From Halococcus morrhuae DSM 1307 (lineage in GTDB: Archaea; Halobacteriota; Halobacteria; Halobacteriales; Halococcaceae), in the NCBI RefSeq assembly GCF_000336695.1, contig NZ_AOMC01000043.1, positions 4,956 to 56,683 of the forward strand: a stretch of DNA of 51,728 nt. The letters are read 5' to 3'. A model generated the notes under the pieces. The model did not search any database and was not told where the DNA came from. It saw only the letters and a program-made list of their open reading frames with translations. How positions within the stretch are numbered: position 1 is the stretch's first letter; every line of letters starts with the position of its first letter. This document shows, in pieces, positions 26,541 through 36,128 of the stretch. The position numbers and the translations under genes were made by a program.

Positions 26541-28376
26541 TCAGACCGCGTCCAGCAGTTCGAGCCGCGGGGCGATGCCGAGCGCCTTCATCTCGTCGAG
26601 CAGGAGCTTGAACGCGTAGCTCATCTCGATCTCGTGGATGTCGGTCTCCTCGCCACAGTTCGGACAGTAGACACGGCGCTGTTCGACGTTCTCGACCGCA
26701 CTCATCCCACATTCGCCGCAGACGTAGATGAACTCCCTGTCGGACTCGTCGAGCAGGCGCTCCTTGAGCGCCATCGCCGCACCGTGCCCGATCAAGACGT
26801 CGCGCTCCATCTCGCCGACCCGGAGCCCACCCTCGCGGGCACGCCCCTCGGTCGGCTGGCGGGTGAGGACCTGCACCGGCCCGCGGGAACGGGCGTGGAT
26901 CTTGTTCGAGACCATGTGGTAGAGTTTCTGATAGAAGATGGTCCCGACGAAGATCTCGGCGTCGATCTTTTCGCCTGTCACGCCCGAGTGCATGATCTCC
27001 TTGCCGCTCGAATCGAAGCCGTGCTCTTCGAGCGACGAGCGGAGCTCCTCCTCTTCCTCGCCGGTGAAGGCGGTCCCATCGACGCGGCGGCCTTCGAGCG
27101 AACCGACCTTGCCGCCGAGCATCTCCAGAACGTGACCGACCGTCATCCGCGAGGGCAGCGCGTGCGGGTTGACGATCAGATCGGGGACGACACCCTCCTC
27201 GGTGAACGGCATGTCCTCCTGCGGTGCGATGTGGCCGACGACGCCCTTCTGGCCGTGTCGGGAGGCGAACTTGTCGCCGAGTTCCGGTACTCGCTGGTCG
27301 CGCACGGAGACCTTCGAGAGCTTCGAACCGTCCTCGCCCTGCATCAGCGTCACCGTGTCGACGATGCCCGATTCGCCGCTTCGCATCGTCACGCTCGTCT
27401 CGCGGCGTTTCTGCGGGCTGAGACCGCCCATATCGTCCGGCTCTTCGAGGAATCGCGGCGGGCTCGTCTTCCCGAGCAGGACGGCGCTCTCGCCGACCTT
27501 CGTCTCGGGGTTCACCAACCCGTCCTCGTCGAGATGGGTGTAGGCCTCCTCGCCGTGTGCGCCGCGCACGTCGTCGTCGGGGATCTCGAAGCGATCCTCC
27601 TGACCGCCGGGATAGCGGCGCTCCTCGCCCTCGTAGGTACGGAAGAAATGCGAGCGCGCGAGCGCACGGTCGACCGACCCCTCGTTGAGCACGAGCGCGT
27701 CCTCGATGTTGAACCCCTCGTAGCTCATGACGGCGACTACGAAGTTCTGGGCCGCCGGCCGGTCGTCGTAGCCGATCTGCTCGGTGGTCTGGGTCTTGAC
27801 CATCGACAGCTGCGGGTAATGCAGCAGATGCTGGCGCGTGTCCGGGCGAATGCGGTAGTTCGCCGACGGCAGCCCGAGCGACTGCTTGATCATCCCCGCA
27901 CCCATCGTGATCCGGGGGGAGGCGTTGTGCTCGGGATACGGGATCATCCCCGCACCGATCCCGAAGATGAGCTGCGGGTCGATCTCCAAGTGAGTGTGAT
28001 CCTCGGTGAGGTCCTCCTCGTCGACGCCGACGAGGATGTCCTCCTCTTCCTCGGCGTCGATGAACTCGATATACCCTCGCTCGACGAGCTCCTCGAACTC
28101 GGTGTCGCCCTCGGTGAGTGACTCGACCTCCGATTCGGTGATGAGCGGCTCGCCGTCTTCGACGATGATCAGCGGCCGGCGGGCCCGTCCCGCGTCGGCG
28201 TTGATGATGACCTCGTTGGTCGTGTCCTTGACCGAGACGTTGACCGTCCGGCCGACGTCGCCGCGTCGGCGTGCCTGCCGGACCTGGGTTGCAAGCTGTT
28301 CGGGGTCGGCATGCGTGCCGACCAGACTTCCGTTCACGTAGACTTTGGCGTCGCGTGCCTGGCTTTGGCTACTCAT
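26541..28376 (-). CDS. rpoB1: DNA-directed RNA polymerase subunit B'
   Basis: This 611-residue protein is the C-terminal half of the beta-like subunit. Conserved parts are GYNIEDAL-type [29 protein letters not shown], the [16 protein letters not shown] segment and the C-terminal zinc site [14 protein letters not shown] plus CPNCGEE. It begins one nucleotide after the rpoB'' stop codon, so the two halves are co-translated. It contacts A' around the active centre. Confidence 0.97.
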   Translation of the reverse strand: MSSQSQARDAKVYVNGSLVGTHADPEQLATQVRQARRRGDVGRTVNVSVKDTTNEVIINADAGRARRPLIIVEDGEPLITESEVESLTEGDTEFEELVERGYIEFIDAEEEEDILVGVDEEDLTEDHTHLEIDPQLIFGIGAGMIPYPEHNASPRITMGAGMIKQSLGLPSANYRIRPDTRQHLLHYPQLSMVKTQTTEQIGYDDRPAAQNFVVAVMSYEGFNIEDALVLNEGSVDRALARSHFFRTYEGEERRYPGGQEDRFEIPDDDVRGAHGEEAYTHLDEDGLVNPETKVGESAVLLGKTSPPRFLEEPDDMGGLSPQKRRETSVTMRSGESGIVDTVTLMQGEDGSKLSKVSVRDQRVPELGDKFASRHGQKGVVGHIAPQEDMPFTEEGVVPDLIVNPHALPSRMTVGHVLEMLGGKVGSLEGRRVDGTAFTGEEEEELRSSLEEHGFDSSGKEIMHSGVTGEKIDAEIFVGTIFYQKLYHMVSNKIHARSRGPVQVLTRQPTEGRAREGGLRVGEMERDVLIGHGAAMALKERLLDESDREFIYVCGECGMSAVENVEQRRVYCPNCGEETDIHEIEMSYAFKLLLDEMKALGIAPRLELLDAV

Positions 28377-28377
28377 A

Positions 28378-29937
28378 TCAGTCTCCCGCCGATGTGACGC
28401 CCTCGATACCGGGGATGCCGTCGACCCCCATCGAGGACAGTTCGCGTTTGAGTTCCCGTTCGTCGTCGACGTCCTGCGACAGCTCCATCGACTGCGCGAA
28501 GTTCTTCACCAGCCCACAGTTCGGGCCTTCGGGCGTCTCGGAGGGACAGATGCGCCCCCACTGCGTGGCGTGCAGATCGCGCGCCTCGAAGTGTGGCTGA
28601 CTCCGCGAGAGCGGGCTGCGGAGCCGCCGGAGATGCGAGAGGACGCCCATGTAGTCGGTGCGGTCGACGAGCTGGGACACGCCAGAACGCCCGCCGACCC
28701 AGTTGCCCGTCGCGATCGGATGCTCCAGGCGCTCGGTGAGAACGTCCGAACGAACGACCGTGTTGACCGAGAGCTGCCGATTGCGCATGTTCGCGCGCTC
28801 CAGCTGGTATTTCACGTCGCGCGCGAGCTTGTTGAGCGCCGTGCGGAACAGGTCGGTCATCAGATCGCCCGACACCTTGAGGCGCTTGTTGGCGTAGTGG
28901 TCCTTGTCGTCGGCCTCGCGCCGGTCGAGCGCGAGCTCGAAACAGGCCTCGGCCATCCGACAGAGGTAGAACGCCTTGTTGATCCGGGTCTCCTCGTCGG
29001 GAACGCCCTCCTCGTGGAGATGCGGCAGCAGGTAGCGGTCGATGACGTAGTTCGCCCGCTTCAGCTGGTAGTTCTTCCCCTGGCCGGAGGCGACGCGCTC
29101 GCCGAGGGTCTCGATGGCTTCCTCTTCGGTCTGGACCTCGGCCATCTCTAGGTTTTCGAGCATGAACTTCACGACCTCGGGATCGTCGCTGACCCGATGG
29201 ACGATCTCCTCGTCGGATTCGAGGCCGAGCGCACGAACAAGGGTGACGAAGTCGATCGATCCCGAGACGCTCGGGAAGGAGACTTCGAGGAGCCCCTCAC
29301 GATTTCGCTCGCAGAGCACGAGCGCGCGGTAGCCACGACGCTGGCTGAACGTCTTGGCGACCTGGATCTCGTCGTCGTATTTCGTGTCGTACTCCGCGAG
29401 GATCTTGTTCGGTGCGAGATCCTCGCTGGTCATCAGCACGCGCTCGGAGCCGTTGACGATGAAGTAACCACCGGGGTCGGCGGGATCCTCGCCGAGATCG
29501 ATGAGCTCCTCGTCGCTCGCATCGGCGATGTTGCACTTGTCCGAGCCGACCATGATCGGCATGCGCCCGATCTGTGTCTCGGTCGTGTCGACGACGCGCT
29601 CCTCCTCTTCCTCGCCGCCGACGACGACCGCCATCTCCATGAAGACGGGCGCGGCGTAGGTGATGTTCCGGAGGCGCGCTTCCTGGGGGTTGAGCCGTTC
29701 TTCGCTCCCGTCGGCCTCGCGGACGCGCGGCGTCACGACACGGACGTCGCCGAGTTCGACGAAGACGGGCTCTTCGCCCTCCTTGTCGCCGATGTCGGTG
29801 TCGATCGTCTCCTTCTCGTCGACGACCTGCTGCATGCCGCCGTTGAGAAAGGCGTTAAACGAGCTGAAATGGTGTTCTGCGAGCCGTTCACGGGAGAAAT
29901 ACTCCCTCGATATCGAGCGCCGTAGTTCCCTGTTCAT
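28378..29937 (-). CDS. rpoB2: DNA-directed RNA polymerase subunit B''
   Basis: This 519-residue protein is the N-terminal half of the beta-like subunit. Visible motifs are [36 protein letters not shown] and the fork-loop region [19 protein letters not shown] near the C-terminus. The split between B'' and B' is the usual state in Halobacteria and methanogens. Its ATG shares a base with the rpoH stop (TAATG). Confidence 0.97.
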   Translation of the reverse strand: MNRELRRSISREYFSRERLAEHHFSSFNAFLNGGMQQVVDEKETIDTDIGDKEGEEPVFVELGDVRVVTPRVREADGSEERLNPQEARLRNITYAAPVFMEMAVVVGGEEEEERVVDTTETQIGRMPIMVGSDKCNIADASDEELIDLGEDPADPGGYFIVNGSERVLMTSEDLAPNKILAEYDTKYDDEIQVAKTFSQRRGYRALVLCERNREGLLEVSFPSVSGSIDFVTLVRALGLESDEEIVHRVSDDPEVVKFMLENLEMAEVQTEEEAIETLGERVASGQGKNYQLKRANYVIDRYLLPHLHEEGVPDEETRINKAFYLCRMAEACFELALDRREADDKDHYANKRLKVSGDLMTDLFRTALNKLARDVKYQLERANMRNRQLSVNTVVRSDVLTERLEHPIATGNWVGGRSGVSQLVDRTDYMGVLSHLRRLRSPLSRSQPHFEARDLHATQWGRICPSETPEGPNCGLVKNFAQSMELSQDVDDERELKRELSSMGVDGIPGIEGVTSAGD

Positions 29938-30164
29938 TATTCGATGACGAGTCGATGGACCACCGCACGGTCGGTCGTTCGCGAGTCCCGTTCGATCCGG
30001 ACGACGTCGCCGGTCGCCGCCTCGTCGGGCAGCGCCGGATCCGTCCGTTTGATCTTCGGAAGGTCGGTGCGACTGATGTCGTACTCCGCGAGCAGCGCGT
30101 CGATCTCGTCGTCGTCGATGAGGCGATGCTCGGGAACGAGTGTGTGTTGGCTGACCTCTACCAT
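29937..30164 (-). CDS. rpoH: DNA-directed RNA polymerase subunit H
   Basis: This 75-residue small subunit is homologous to the C-terminal domain of eukaryotic RPB5. It starts [20 protein letters not shown] and contains [16 protein letters not shown] and [15 protein letters not shown], all characteristic. It is the first gene of the polymerase operon. The promoter candidate is the CTTAAGTTCG motif (30232-30223 on the minus strand), 59-68 nt upstream. Confidence 0.96.
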   Translation of the reverse strand: MVEVSQHTLVPEHRLIDDDEIDALLAEYDISRTDLPKIKRTDPALPDEAATGDVVRIERDSRTTDRAVVHRLVIE

Positions 30165-30222
30165 GTGTACCTATCCGGGGGAGAAGTTGCTATCACGAGA
30201 GACTACAGTCCATATATCACCG

Positions 30223-30232
30223 GCGAACTTAA
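30223..30232 (-). promoter_or_regulatory. TATA-type element of the polymerase operon
   Basis: The minus-strand decamer CTTAAGTTCG lies about 60 nt before the rpoH ATG, giving a leader of roughly 35 nt. The same decamer stands before the divergent tRNA-Asp. An alternative box, GATATATGG, lies nearer at about 30210-30218. Confidence 0.45.
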
Positions 30233-30358
30233 GCATTGCTACCGACGACCCGAACGAGTCGCCGACAGCGCAGCAGTCGTGAGAGCCGCGCTTGCCCGGC
30301 CCGACGCGGCCATGGACTATAGCGCTTTGGGCCACCGTGGGCGAGGTCGTTTGAAAAC

Positions 30359-30369
30359 CCTTAAGTTCG
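30359..30369 (+). promoter_or_regulatory. TATA-type element of tRNA-Asp
   Basis: CTTAAGTTCG lies about 24-33 nt before the first tRNA nucleotide, the correct place for a TATA box with the start site close to the mature 5' end. It is identical to the element before rpoH on the other strand. Confidence 0.5.
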
Positions 30370-30392
30370 TCTCCGGAGTACGGATGGTTGTT

Positions 30393-30465
30393 GCCCGGGT
30401 GGTGTAGTGGCCCATCATATCACCCTGTCACGGTGATGACGCGGGTTCAAATCCCGCCTCGGGCG
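30393..30465 (+). tRNA. tRNA-Asp (anticodon GTC)
   Basis: This is a 73-nt cloverleaf. The acceptor GCCCGGG pairs with CTCGGGC (one G-U), with discriminator G. The anticodon stem TCACC/GGTGA encloses loop CTGTCAC, anticodon GTC. The T arm is GCGGG-TTCAAAT-CCCGC. No CCA is encoded and there is no intron. Confidence 0.95.
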
Positions 30466-30573
30466 CTTTCTGCCGACGCCAACTCGTGAGCGAGAGGAGC
30501 GAAGCGACTGGGGGCGACGTCGAGGGCGTCGAATGCCGATCGTTTATGTGGTCCGGCATGAACTACATACCCA

Positions 30574-31518
30574 ATGTACGAACTGCGGCAGCTGCGGCGC
30601 GTGCTTGAGGAACCGAAACTCTTCGTCCGTGAACTGAACCGGCTCTACTACACCCGTCTCAACAGCCGGGAGTACAACCCCGACGGCGTCGACGTCATGG
30701 CCGCCGACTGGGACAACCTCCTGCTTCTCGATGCCTGCCGATACGACGCCTTCGCCGCCCGTGCCGATCTGCCCGGTCGGCTGGAAAAGCGGCGCTCGCG
30801 CTCGTCGATGACCAGCGAGTTCTTCGCAGCCAACTTCGATGGACGCGAGATGCACGACACGGTCTACGTCACCGCCACGCCGATGCTCTACTGGAACCGC
30901 AACCGAGGCGACGTCGAGGCGAGCTTCCACCGCGAGATCAACGTCTGGCGCGACGGTGGCTGGGACGAGGAGTTCAACACGGTCCGCCCCGAGACGGCCG
31001 CCGAACACGCCAAACGCGCCGCCGAGGAGTATCCCGACAAGCGTCTGTTCGTCCACTTCCTCCAGCCGCATTTCCCCGCGATCGGCCAGACGGGTCGCGA
31101 ACATCCCGAGCTCAACGATCTGCGGGCGTGGGACGCCATCAACAGCGGCAGGCTCGATCTCCCCGATTCGGTGCTCCGGCGTGCGTTCGTCGAGAACCTC
31201 GATGCGATACTCCCGCACGTCGAGGACCTCCTCGAAACGCTCGGCGGCAAGACGGTCGTCACCGCCGATCACGGCCAGATGATCGGCGAGCGCTCGTTTC
31301 CGATCCCGTTCAGGGAGTACGGCCACCCGCCGGGCATCTACACCGACGAGCTGCTTTCGGTGCCGTGGCACGTTCACACCAACGGTCAACGCCGGGAGAT
31401 CGTCGCGGAGGAGCCCGAGCACGAGCCCGAACGCGGCGACGAGACGGAGCCGGCGGACATGGGCATGGACAACGATGTGGTGGCCGACCGACTCGAAGAT
31501 CTCGGCTACAAGATGTAA
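30574..31518 (+). CDS. alkaline-phosphatase/sulfatase superfamily protein
   Basis: This 314-residue protein lacks a signal peptide. DNLLLLDACRYDAF near residue 50 gives the first metal-binding Asp of the superfamily. FVHFLQPHFPAIG near 164 and VVTADHGQMIGE near 228 give the further His/Asp ligands. Haloarchaeal members of this type often sit in surface-glycan gene sets and may hydrolyse or transfer phosphate or sulfate esters; no substrate can be named. The classic sulfatase CxPSR motif is absent. The nucleophile may lie in the Ser-rich SRSSMTSEFF stretch. The box CGTTTATG is centred 29 nt before the ATG. Confidence 0.75.
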   Translation: MYELRQLRRVLEEPKLFVRELNRLYYTRLNSREYNPDGVDVMAADWDNLLLLDACRYDAFAARADLPGRLEKRRSRSSMTSEFFAANFDGREMHDTVYVTATPMLYWNRNRGDVEASFHREINVWRDGGWDEEFNTVRPETAAEHAKRAAEEYPDKRLFVHFLQPHFPAIGQTGREHPELNDLRAWDAINSGRLDLPDSVLRRAFVENLDAILPHVEDLLETLGGKTVVTADHGQMIGERSFPIPFREYGHPPGIYTDELLSVPWHVHTNGQRREIVAEEPEHEPERGDETEPADMGMDNDVVADRLEDLGYKM

Positions 31519-31661
31519 CTCCCGATCCGATCGGGAACCGTATCGCGAACGAGCAGCGTCGTGTCCGTGAGCGTCAGCGGGGTGTTCGAGGATCCGTGGC
31601 GATCAGTGGAGGGGACGGTTCACGACTGCCGCTCGAACGGCTGCGTGTCGGTGCCGCACGC

Positions 31662-31690
31662 AAAAAACGGGACGACCCGTCGGGGGTCGT
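31662..31690 (-). terminator. hairpin plus T tract after the beta-helix gene
   Basis: On the minus strand ACGACCCCCGACGGGTCGT folds into a stem immediately after the stop codon. It is followed by CCCG and a run of six T. This is the bacterial-type intrinsic terminator layout. Confidence 0.6.
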
Positions 31691-33825
31691 TACTCGTCGA
31701 GCGTTTCGGGGTCGGTGGTGATCGAGACCGAGTCCTCGATCGATGCCTGGACGAGTTCGCCGGTGTAGGTGTACTCGTCGCGGAAGCTGCCGACGCCGCC
31801 CGAGACCGAGCTGTTGTCGTCGGAGATCGGGTCGGTCGAGTCGTCGGCGTGTTCGAGTTCACCGGTGACTTCGAGCGAGTAGTCGGTGCCGCTCCCGTCC
31901 TCGCCCATCACCGTGATGGTGCCCGCGTCGCCGTCGAGCTTGATCGTCGCACGGTCGTCGACTTCGAGTGAGACGATCTCGCCCTCGTACTCGTAGGCGT
32001 CGCGCCACTCGTTGACGCCGCCCGAGGCGCTCTTGCCGGAGATGTCGTCGTTGGAGTCCTTGGTCGCCCCGCCAGTCCCGGCCTTGTCGATGTTGCCGCT
32101 CGTCTCGACGTCGTAGGGGATGCGTCCGCCCGAGGTGTCGGTATCCGTGACGACGAAGTTGGCGTTGTCGGATGGTTCGGGGACGTCGGACTCGTTGACG
32201 TCGCCGCTCAGTTCGTCGTCGGAGCCCGCACCGTCGTCGTTGTTCGACGAGTTGTCCGAATCGGACGAGGAATCCTTGGAATCGGAGTCGTCGCTCGATT
32301 CCGAGGAGGAGTCGTTCGACGAGGACTCACTCGACGAATCGTCGCCCGACGACTCGTTACTGGACGAGTCGCTGCTGGACGAGTCATCGCCCGAAGAGCT
32401 GTCGGAGCTATCCGAATCGGAACCGCTCGAACCCGACGAGCCGCTGTAGCTCGACGAGTCGAGGTTCGGGGCGGGACAGCTGCCGCTCTTGTCGATCCCG
32501 CTGACGTTCACGTCACCGTTGCGGACGCGGACCGCCTGTGCGCCCGCGTTGATGGTGGAGTTCTTGACCGTACTGCCACCACAGTTGTGCAGTGCGAGAC
32601 CGGTCCGCCCGCCGCCGGTCTGCTGGATACAGCAGTCCTTGACGGTCGTACCGGAACGATCCTCGATGAGGACGCCGACCCAGTCGGAGGCGTCGCCGGT
32701 GACGCTCACGTTCTTGAACGTGCCGCTGCCGGAGCCGCCCGGCTTCGCGCGGATCGAGTAGCCCTGTGGGTTGTACTCAACGTTCGTGTTCTCGATGGTG
32801 AACTCGCCGTAGTTGCCGAAGATCTGGATCCCACCGTCGGCGTTGACCTCGGGGCCGACGCGGACGTCACAGTTGCGGACGACGGCACCGGAGCCGCCAC
32901 GGTCGCTTTCGAGGCGGATGCCCGAGCCGTTGAGCATGTCCTTGGGGTTCGGCGATCGGCTGTCGGAGACGTCGGCCTCGATCGTCGCGCCATCGACGTA
33001 GCTGCCCGAGCTGCCGATCCGGACCTGCGAGAGGTCGTTGTTCCGGTAGGTGCCGCCCTCGACCTTCACCACACCGGGGGTACGGCTGGCGTAGACGCCG
33101 TTGTTCGAGAAGCCCTCGACGTTGCAGTTGCGCAGGGTGATGGTCCCCTTGTTCGAGCTGCCGATCCAGATACCGGAGCGGGCGTAGGCACCCATCCGGC
33201 CCTCGTTGTGCGCGACGAGGTTTTTGACCGTCCCCGAACCGCCCGAGGAGCGAATCATCGGCGTGAACGCGTCCTCGGCGCTATCGCTCGATTGGAGGCT
33301 CTGGCCTTTGATCGTGACGTCGTGAACCTGGAGGTTGTCGTCGGGAGCGACCTGGAGGTTCGGACACGCGCCGCTCTGGTCGATCGTGATGTTTTCGACC
33401 AGCGCGCCCGACCCGCCGTTGATCGCCAGCAGCGTGTCGTTGAAGCCGTCGGGGACGGTGAAGGTGACGTCGCCTTCGCCGACAATACCGACGCTACCGC
33501 CGCTGATGACGTTCTTCTGGGTGAACTTGTACGTTCCCGAGGGGAACTTGAGCAGGGTGTTGCTGCTTGCGGCCGACTGAAGTGCACCGTCGGACGCCTC
33601 GTTGCCGTTCGGGTCGGCACCGGCATCAGCCATGTTTACAACGTTATCGAAGCTGATCCCGTGGCGTTCGGTCGCCGCCGCCCCCTCCCCAGCGAGCAGC
33701 GGAACCGACACGGCAGCCGCACCGGCAGCCTTGAGATACGACCGTCGGCTTGGTTTGAAACCGTCGTCTGTGCTATCGCTATCGTTGCGTACTCCGTCGC
33801 GTGGCATCGTCTGCTCATTAGGCAT
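31690..33825 (-). CDS. Tat-exported parallel beta-helix protein with Ser/Asp linker and C-terminal repeats
   Basis: This 711-residue secreted protein has a twin-arginine signal SRRSYLKAAGAAAVSVPL with the Arg pair at residues 27-28. A right-handed beta-helix of pectate-lyase type follows (about 50-440), with recurrent turns such as VKNLVAHNEGRMGAYARSG and ENTNVEYNPQG. Then come about 85 residues almost wholly of Ser, Asp, Asn, Glu and Gly (about 455-540). At the end, two similar modules share SGGV-x3-RD-x-Y-x-Y-x-GE (about 595 and 670). Such proteins bind or cleave polysaccharides. Catalytic residues cannot be assigned. Starts at Met 33825 or 33807 are both possible. Confidence 0.8.
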   Translation of the reverse strand: MPNEQTMPRDGVRNDSDSTDDGFKPSRRSYLKAAGAAAVSVPLLAGEGAAATERHGISFDNVVNMADAGADPNGNEASDGALQSAASSNTLLKFPSGTYKFTQKNVISGGSVGIVGEGDVTFTVPDGFNDTLLAINGGSGALVENITIDQSGACPNLQVAPDDNLQVHDVTIKGQSLQSSDSAEDAFTPMIRSSGGSGTVKNLVAHNEGRMGAYARSGIWIGSSNKGTITLRNCNVEGFSNNGVYASRTPGVVKVEGGTYRNNDLSQVRIGSSGSYVDGATIEADVSDSRSPNPKDMLNGSGIRLESDRGGSGAVVRNCDVRVGPEVNADGGIQIFGNYGEFTIENTNVEYNPQGYSIRAKPGGSGSGTFKNVSVTGDASDWVGVLIEDRSGTTVKDCCIQQTGGGRTGLALHNCGGSTVKNSTINAGAQAVRVRNGDVNVSGIDKSGSCPAPNLDSSSYSGSSGSSGSDSDSSDSSSGDDSSSSDSSSNESSGDDSSSESSSNDSSSESSDDSDSKDSSSDSDNSSNNDDGAGSDDELSGDVNESDVPEPSDNANFVVTDTDTSGGRIPYDVETSGNIDKAGTGGATKDSNDDISGKSASGGVNEWRDAYEYEGEIVSLEVDDRATIKLDGDAGTITVMGEDGSGTDYSLEVTGELEHADDSTDPISDDNSSVSGGVGSFRDEYTYTGELVQASIEDSVSITTDPETLDE

Positions 33826-34033
33826 TTGTAAAATACCGCTTCTGGCCAATTAGTTACGTTTACGTATTTTTCAGCTAGCATAGACGGCATTTCGTGACGA
33901 ACCGAAATAGATGCGCTTTCGGTTTTCCTGTAATAATATGTCTGAGGGCATCGAGACGGTGATCCGTGCGCGAGTGGTAGATCGTGGCATGACACGGTAG
34001 CGGCCGCCGCGGGCCGTCTCGCCGGGAAACGGG

Positions 34034-34771
34034 CTACTGATGGTCCCAGTCGATCCAGTCGTGTTCCCAGCCGTTGTGCCGCTCGGCGCTCGCCCGTGCG
34101 CGCTCGCGGTCCTCACGAACAGTTCTATTGCGCTCGACCGCGTCCGACTGTTCGCCCTCGACGAGCAGCGGCGCGAACCGCACCGGGCCGAACCGCTCGC
34201 GCGCTCCCTGTTCGTCGACGGCGACGAGCGACTGCTCGTGGTTTCCAACGGGTGCGACGAGCCGTCCATCGGGGGCGAGCTGGTCGACGAGCGCGCTCGG
34301 TGGTCGGACGACGGCGGCTTCGAGAAGGATACGATCGAAGAGTGCGTAGTCGGGAAAGCCGTACGTTCCGTCGCGCCTGTCGACGAGCACGCCGCCGTAG
34401 CCCGCGTGCGAGAGGTTCCGGCGCGCGTCGACGACGAGCCGACGGGCGATGTCGACCGCGTGAACGTTCTCCTGACCCACGATCTCGGCGGCCACCGCGG
34501 CCGTATAGCCGACACCAGCGCCGACGACGAGCACGCTATCGCCAGAAGCGGGCGAAAGCGCCTCGAACAGGCGTGCGACCGTACTTGGTGCGAGCACGCG
34601 CGTGTTCGCGTGCTCGGTCGTCCGATCGGCGTAGGCCGCACGCTCCTCGGGGAGGAACTCGTGGCGCGGGACGGTCCGCATCGCCACGCTGAGTGCCTCG
34701 CTCTCGACGACCCCCTTGCTCTCGTGTTCGAGGCCGTCGACCATGTCCTCGCGCACCGCCGCAGGCTCCAT
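34034..34771 (-). CDS. PIMT-like methyltransferase paralogue
   Basis: This 245-residue protein has the SAM-binding core SVLVVGAGVGYTAAVAAEI near residue 77 and overall PIMT layout (AMRTVPRHEFLPEERAAYAD). It does not have the family's QTISAP substrate loop, where it reads NTRVLAPSTVARLFE. It may thus have a changed substrate or be inactive as an isoaspartyl repair enzyme. The gene directly downstream of it in the map, and upstream in transcription, is a canonical pcm 50 nt away, so this is probably a tandem duplicate that diverged. The long upstream open extension is rejected because it overlaps pcm. Confidence 0.8.
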   Translation of the reverse strand: MEPAAVREDMVDGLEHESKGVVESEALSVAMRTVPRHEFLPEERAAYADRTTEHANTRVLAPSTVARLFEALSPASGDSVLVVGAGVGYTAAVAAEIVGQENVHAVDIARRLVVDARRNLSHAGYGGVLVDRRDGTYGFPDYALFDRILLEAAVVRPPSALVDQLAPDGRLVAPVGNHEQSLVAVDEQGARERFGPVRFAPLLVEGEQSDAVERNRTVREDRERARASAERHNGWEHDWIDWDHQ

Positions 34772-34821
34772 GCGGAACGAACGCCGCGTAGAGCCTTGAA
34801 TCGCGTGCCTTCGGCTGCGCG

Positions 34822-35442
34822 CTAGCCTTGCATCGGGACGAACCGCACGCCGCCGTGCTCGGTCCTGTCGAGGCTGCCGTCGGCCCGCCGGCGAGCACGC
34901 ACGAGCGTCTGTCGTCTCGTACCGATCGGCGCGACGATCGCTCCGCCAGGACGGACCTGCTCGGCGACCGCCTCGGGGATCTCGGGGGCTGCACATGTGA
35001 GATACGCGCCGTCATAAGGCGCGTGCTCGGGCCAGCCGTCGTGGCCATCGCCGACGCGGATGTCGACGGTGTAGCCGAGTTCCGAGAGACGTTCACGGGC
35101 GTTCTCGGCGAGCGATGCGTGATACTCGATGCTCTTCACGTCGCCGGCGATCGCGGCCGTGACGGCGGCGTGATAGCCACAGCCGGTGCCGATTTCCAGG
35201 ATCGAGTCGTTCGCCTCGGGCGCGAGCAGATCGCTCATGATCGCCACCATATGTGGGGCACTGATCGTCTGATCCGCGCCGATCGGCAACGGCCGGTCGT
35301 CGTAGGCGTCTTTCCGTCGACTCTCGGCGACGAACTCGTGGCGGGGGACGGCGAGCAGCGCCTCGCGGGTTGCGTCGCGCTCGATGCGACCCTGCTCGTC
35401 GAGCCGAGCGACGAGTCGCTCGCGGGCGCGCTCGTGATCCAT
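34822..35442 (-). CDS. pcm: protein-L-isoaspartate O-methyltransferase
   Basis: This 206-residue repair enzyme methylates isoaspartyl residues in damaged proteins using SAM. Key motifs are VPRHEFVAESRRKDAYDD, the substrate loop RPLPIGADQTISAPHMVA and motif I ILEIGTGCGYHAAVTA. PYDGAYLTCAAPEIPE follows. The start is the ATG at 35442, which overlaps the TGA of the upstream zinc-finger gene (TGATG). Confidence 0.95.
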   Translation of the reverse strand: MDHERARERLVARLDEQGRIERDATREALLAVPRHEFVAESRRKDAYDDRPLPIGADQTISAPHMVAIMSDLLAPEANDSILEIGTGCGYHAAVTAAIAGDVKSIEYHASLAENARERLSELGYTVDIRVGDGHDGWPEHAPYDGAYLTCAAPEIPEAVAEQVRPGGAIVAPIGTRRQTLVRARRRADGSLDRTEHGGVRFVPMQG

Positions 35443-36086
35443 CACCAGGCGGACCAGGCCGAACTCGACTCGTCATCGGCGTACACCCGGTTGATGTCCT
35501 TGGCGAAGGCCATGTCGTCCTCGTGATCCAGGTGCTCGAAGCCGTATCCCTCGGCATCCGCGCGCAGGTGGATCCCCTTCACCGTGAAGCTCTCGTCGGC
35601 GAGGTCCTCGCGCTCGCCGACGGTAAACTCGTAATCGCCGGGCACGCGGAGTTCGATGCCGCGCGTCTCGTCGCCGCCGCCGGTGGGGTTGAGCGTCACG
35701 TCGACGGCGACGTTGCCGACGACGCGCGTCCAGACGGTCCGGATGTCCGGGACGTCGGCCTCCTCGGTGCGCCCGCCCTCGACTTCGAGGCTCGTGATCC
35801 GCACAGTCAGGAGTGCCTCCGGCGTGTCGAGGACGAACTCCTCGCCGACGGCGAGTTGCTCCTCGCGCGGGATCTCGGTCGTCGTCGAGAACGACTCGCC
35901 GTCCTGGGAGACGATGACGTCGCGCTGTTCGGTGGTGGGTTCTTCGAGGCGCGTCTTGTGGACGTGACTGCACTCGCCGCAGCGGACGGTCGACTGGCCG
36001 CCGGATTTCAGCAGTTCGTGGACCACGGGTGTGTCGGGTGAACACGCCGGACAGGTGGTGCCGACGCGCTCGGTGGCTTCGCTCAT
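35442..36086 (-). CDS. HVO_0476-type zinc-finger protein
   Basis: This 214-residue protein has an N-terminal zinc ribbon, TTCPACSPDTPVVHELLKSG followed by VRCGECSHVH (residues 10-43). A beta-rich domain with conserved ELRVPGDYEFTVGERED and VKGIHLRADAEGYG follows. I associate it with the haloarchaeal HVO_0476 family, of unknown function. It is co-transcribed with pcm through a 1-nt overlap of stop and start. It could bind nucleic acid or act in protein quality control; both are inference. Confidence 0.8.
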   Translation of the reverse strand: MSEATERVGTTCPACSPDTPVVHELLKSGGQSTVRCGECSHVHKTRLEEPTTEQRDVIVSQDGESFSTTTEIPREEQLAVGEEFVLDTPEALLTVRITSLEVEGGRTEEADVPDIRTVWTRVVGNVAVDVTLNPTGGGDETRGIELRVPGDYEFTVGEREDLADESFTVKGIHLRADAEGYGFEHLDHEDDMAFAKDINRVYADDESSSAWSAW

Positions 36087-36128
36087 GGACGACCTATCGG
36101 TCGCACGGATAAAAGCCCGTGGCGTTCG

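Noticed and set aside
23474-26611. 1045-aa open frame on the plus strand across rpoA'
   Set aside because: It is antisense to an unmistakable polymerase subunit; high GC at third positions keeps the opposite frame open. The translation is rich in Arg, Val, His and Leu repeats and has no domain.
30165-30392. Small gene between rpoH and tRNA-Asp
   Set aside because: The only frames are short and cross the two promoter elements; the stretch is better read as divergent regulatory DNA.
32587-33831. 414-aa plus-strand frame
   Set aside because: Antisense shadow of the Tat-exported beta-helix protein, which has a clear signal and fold pattern.
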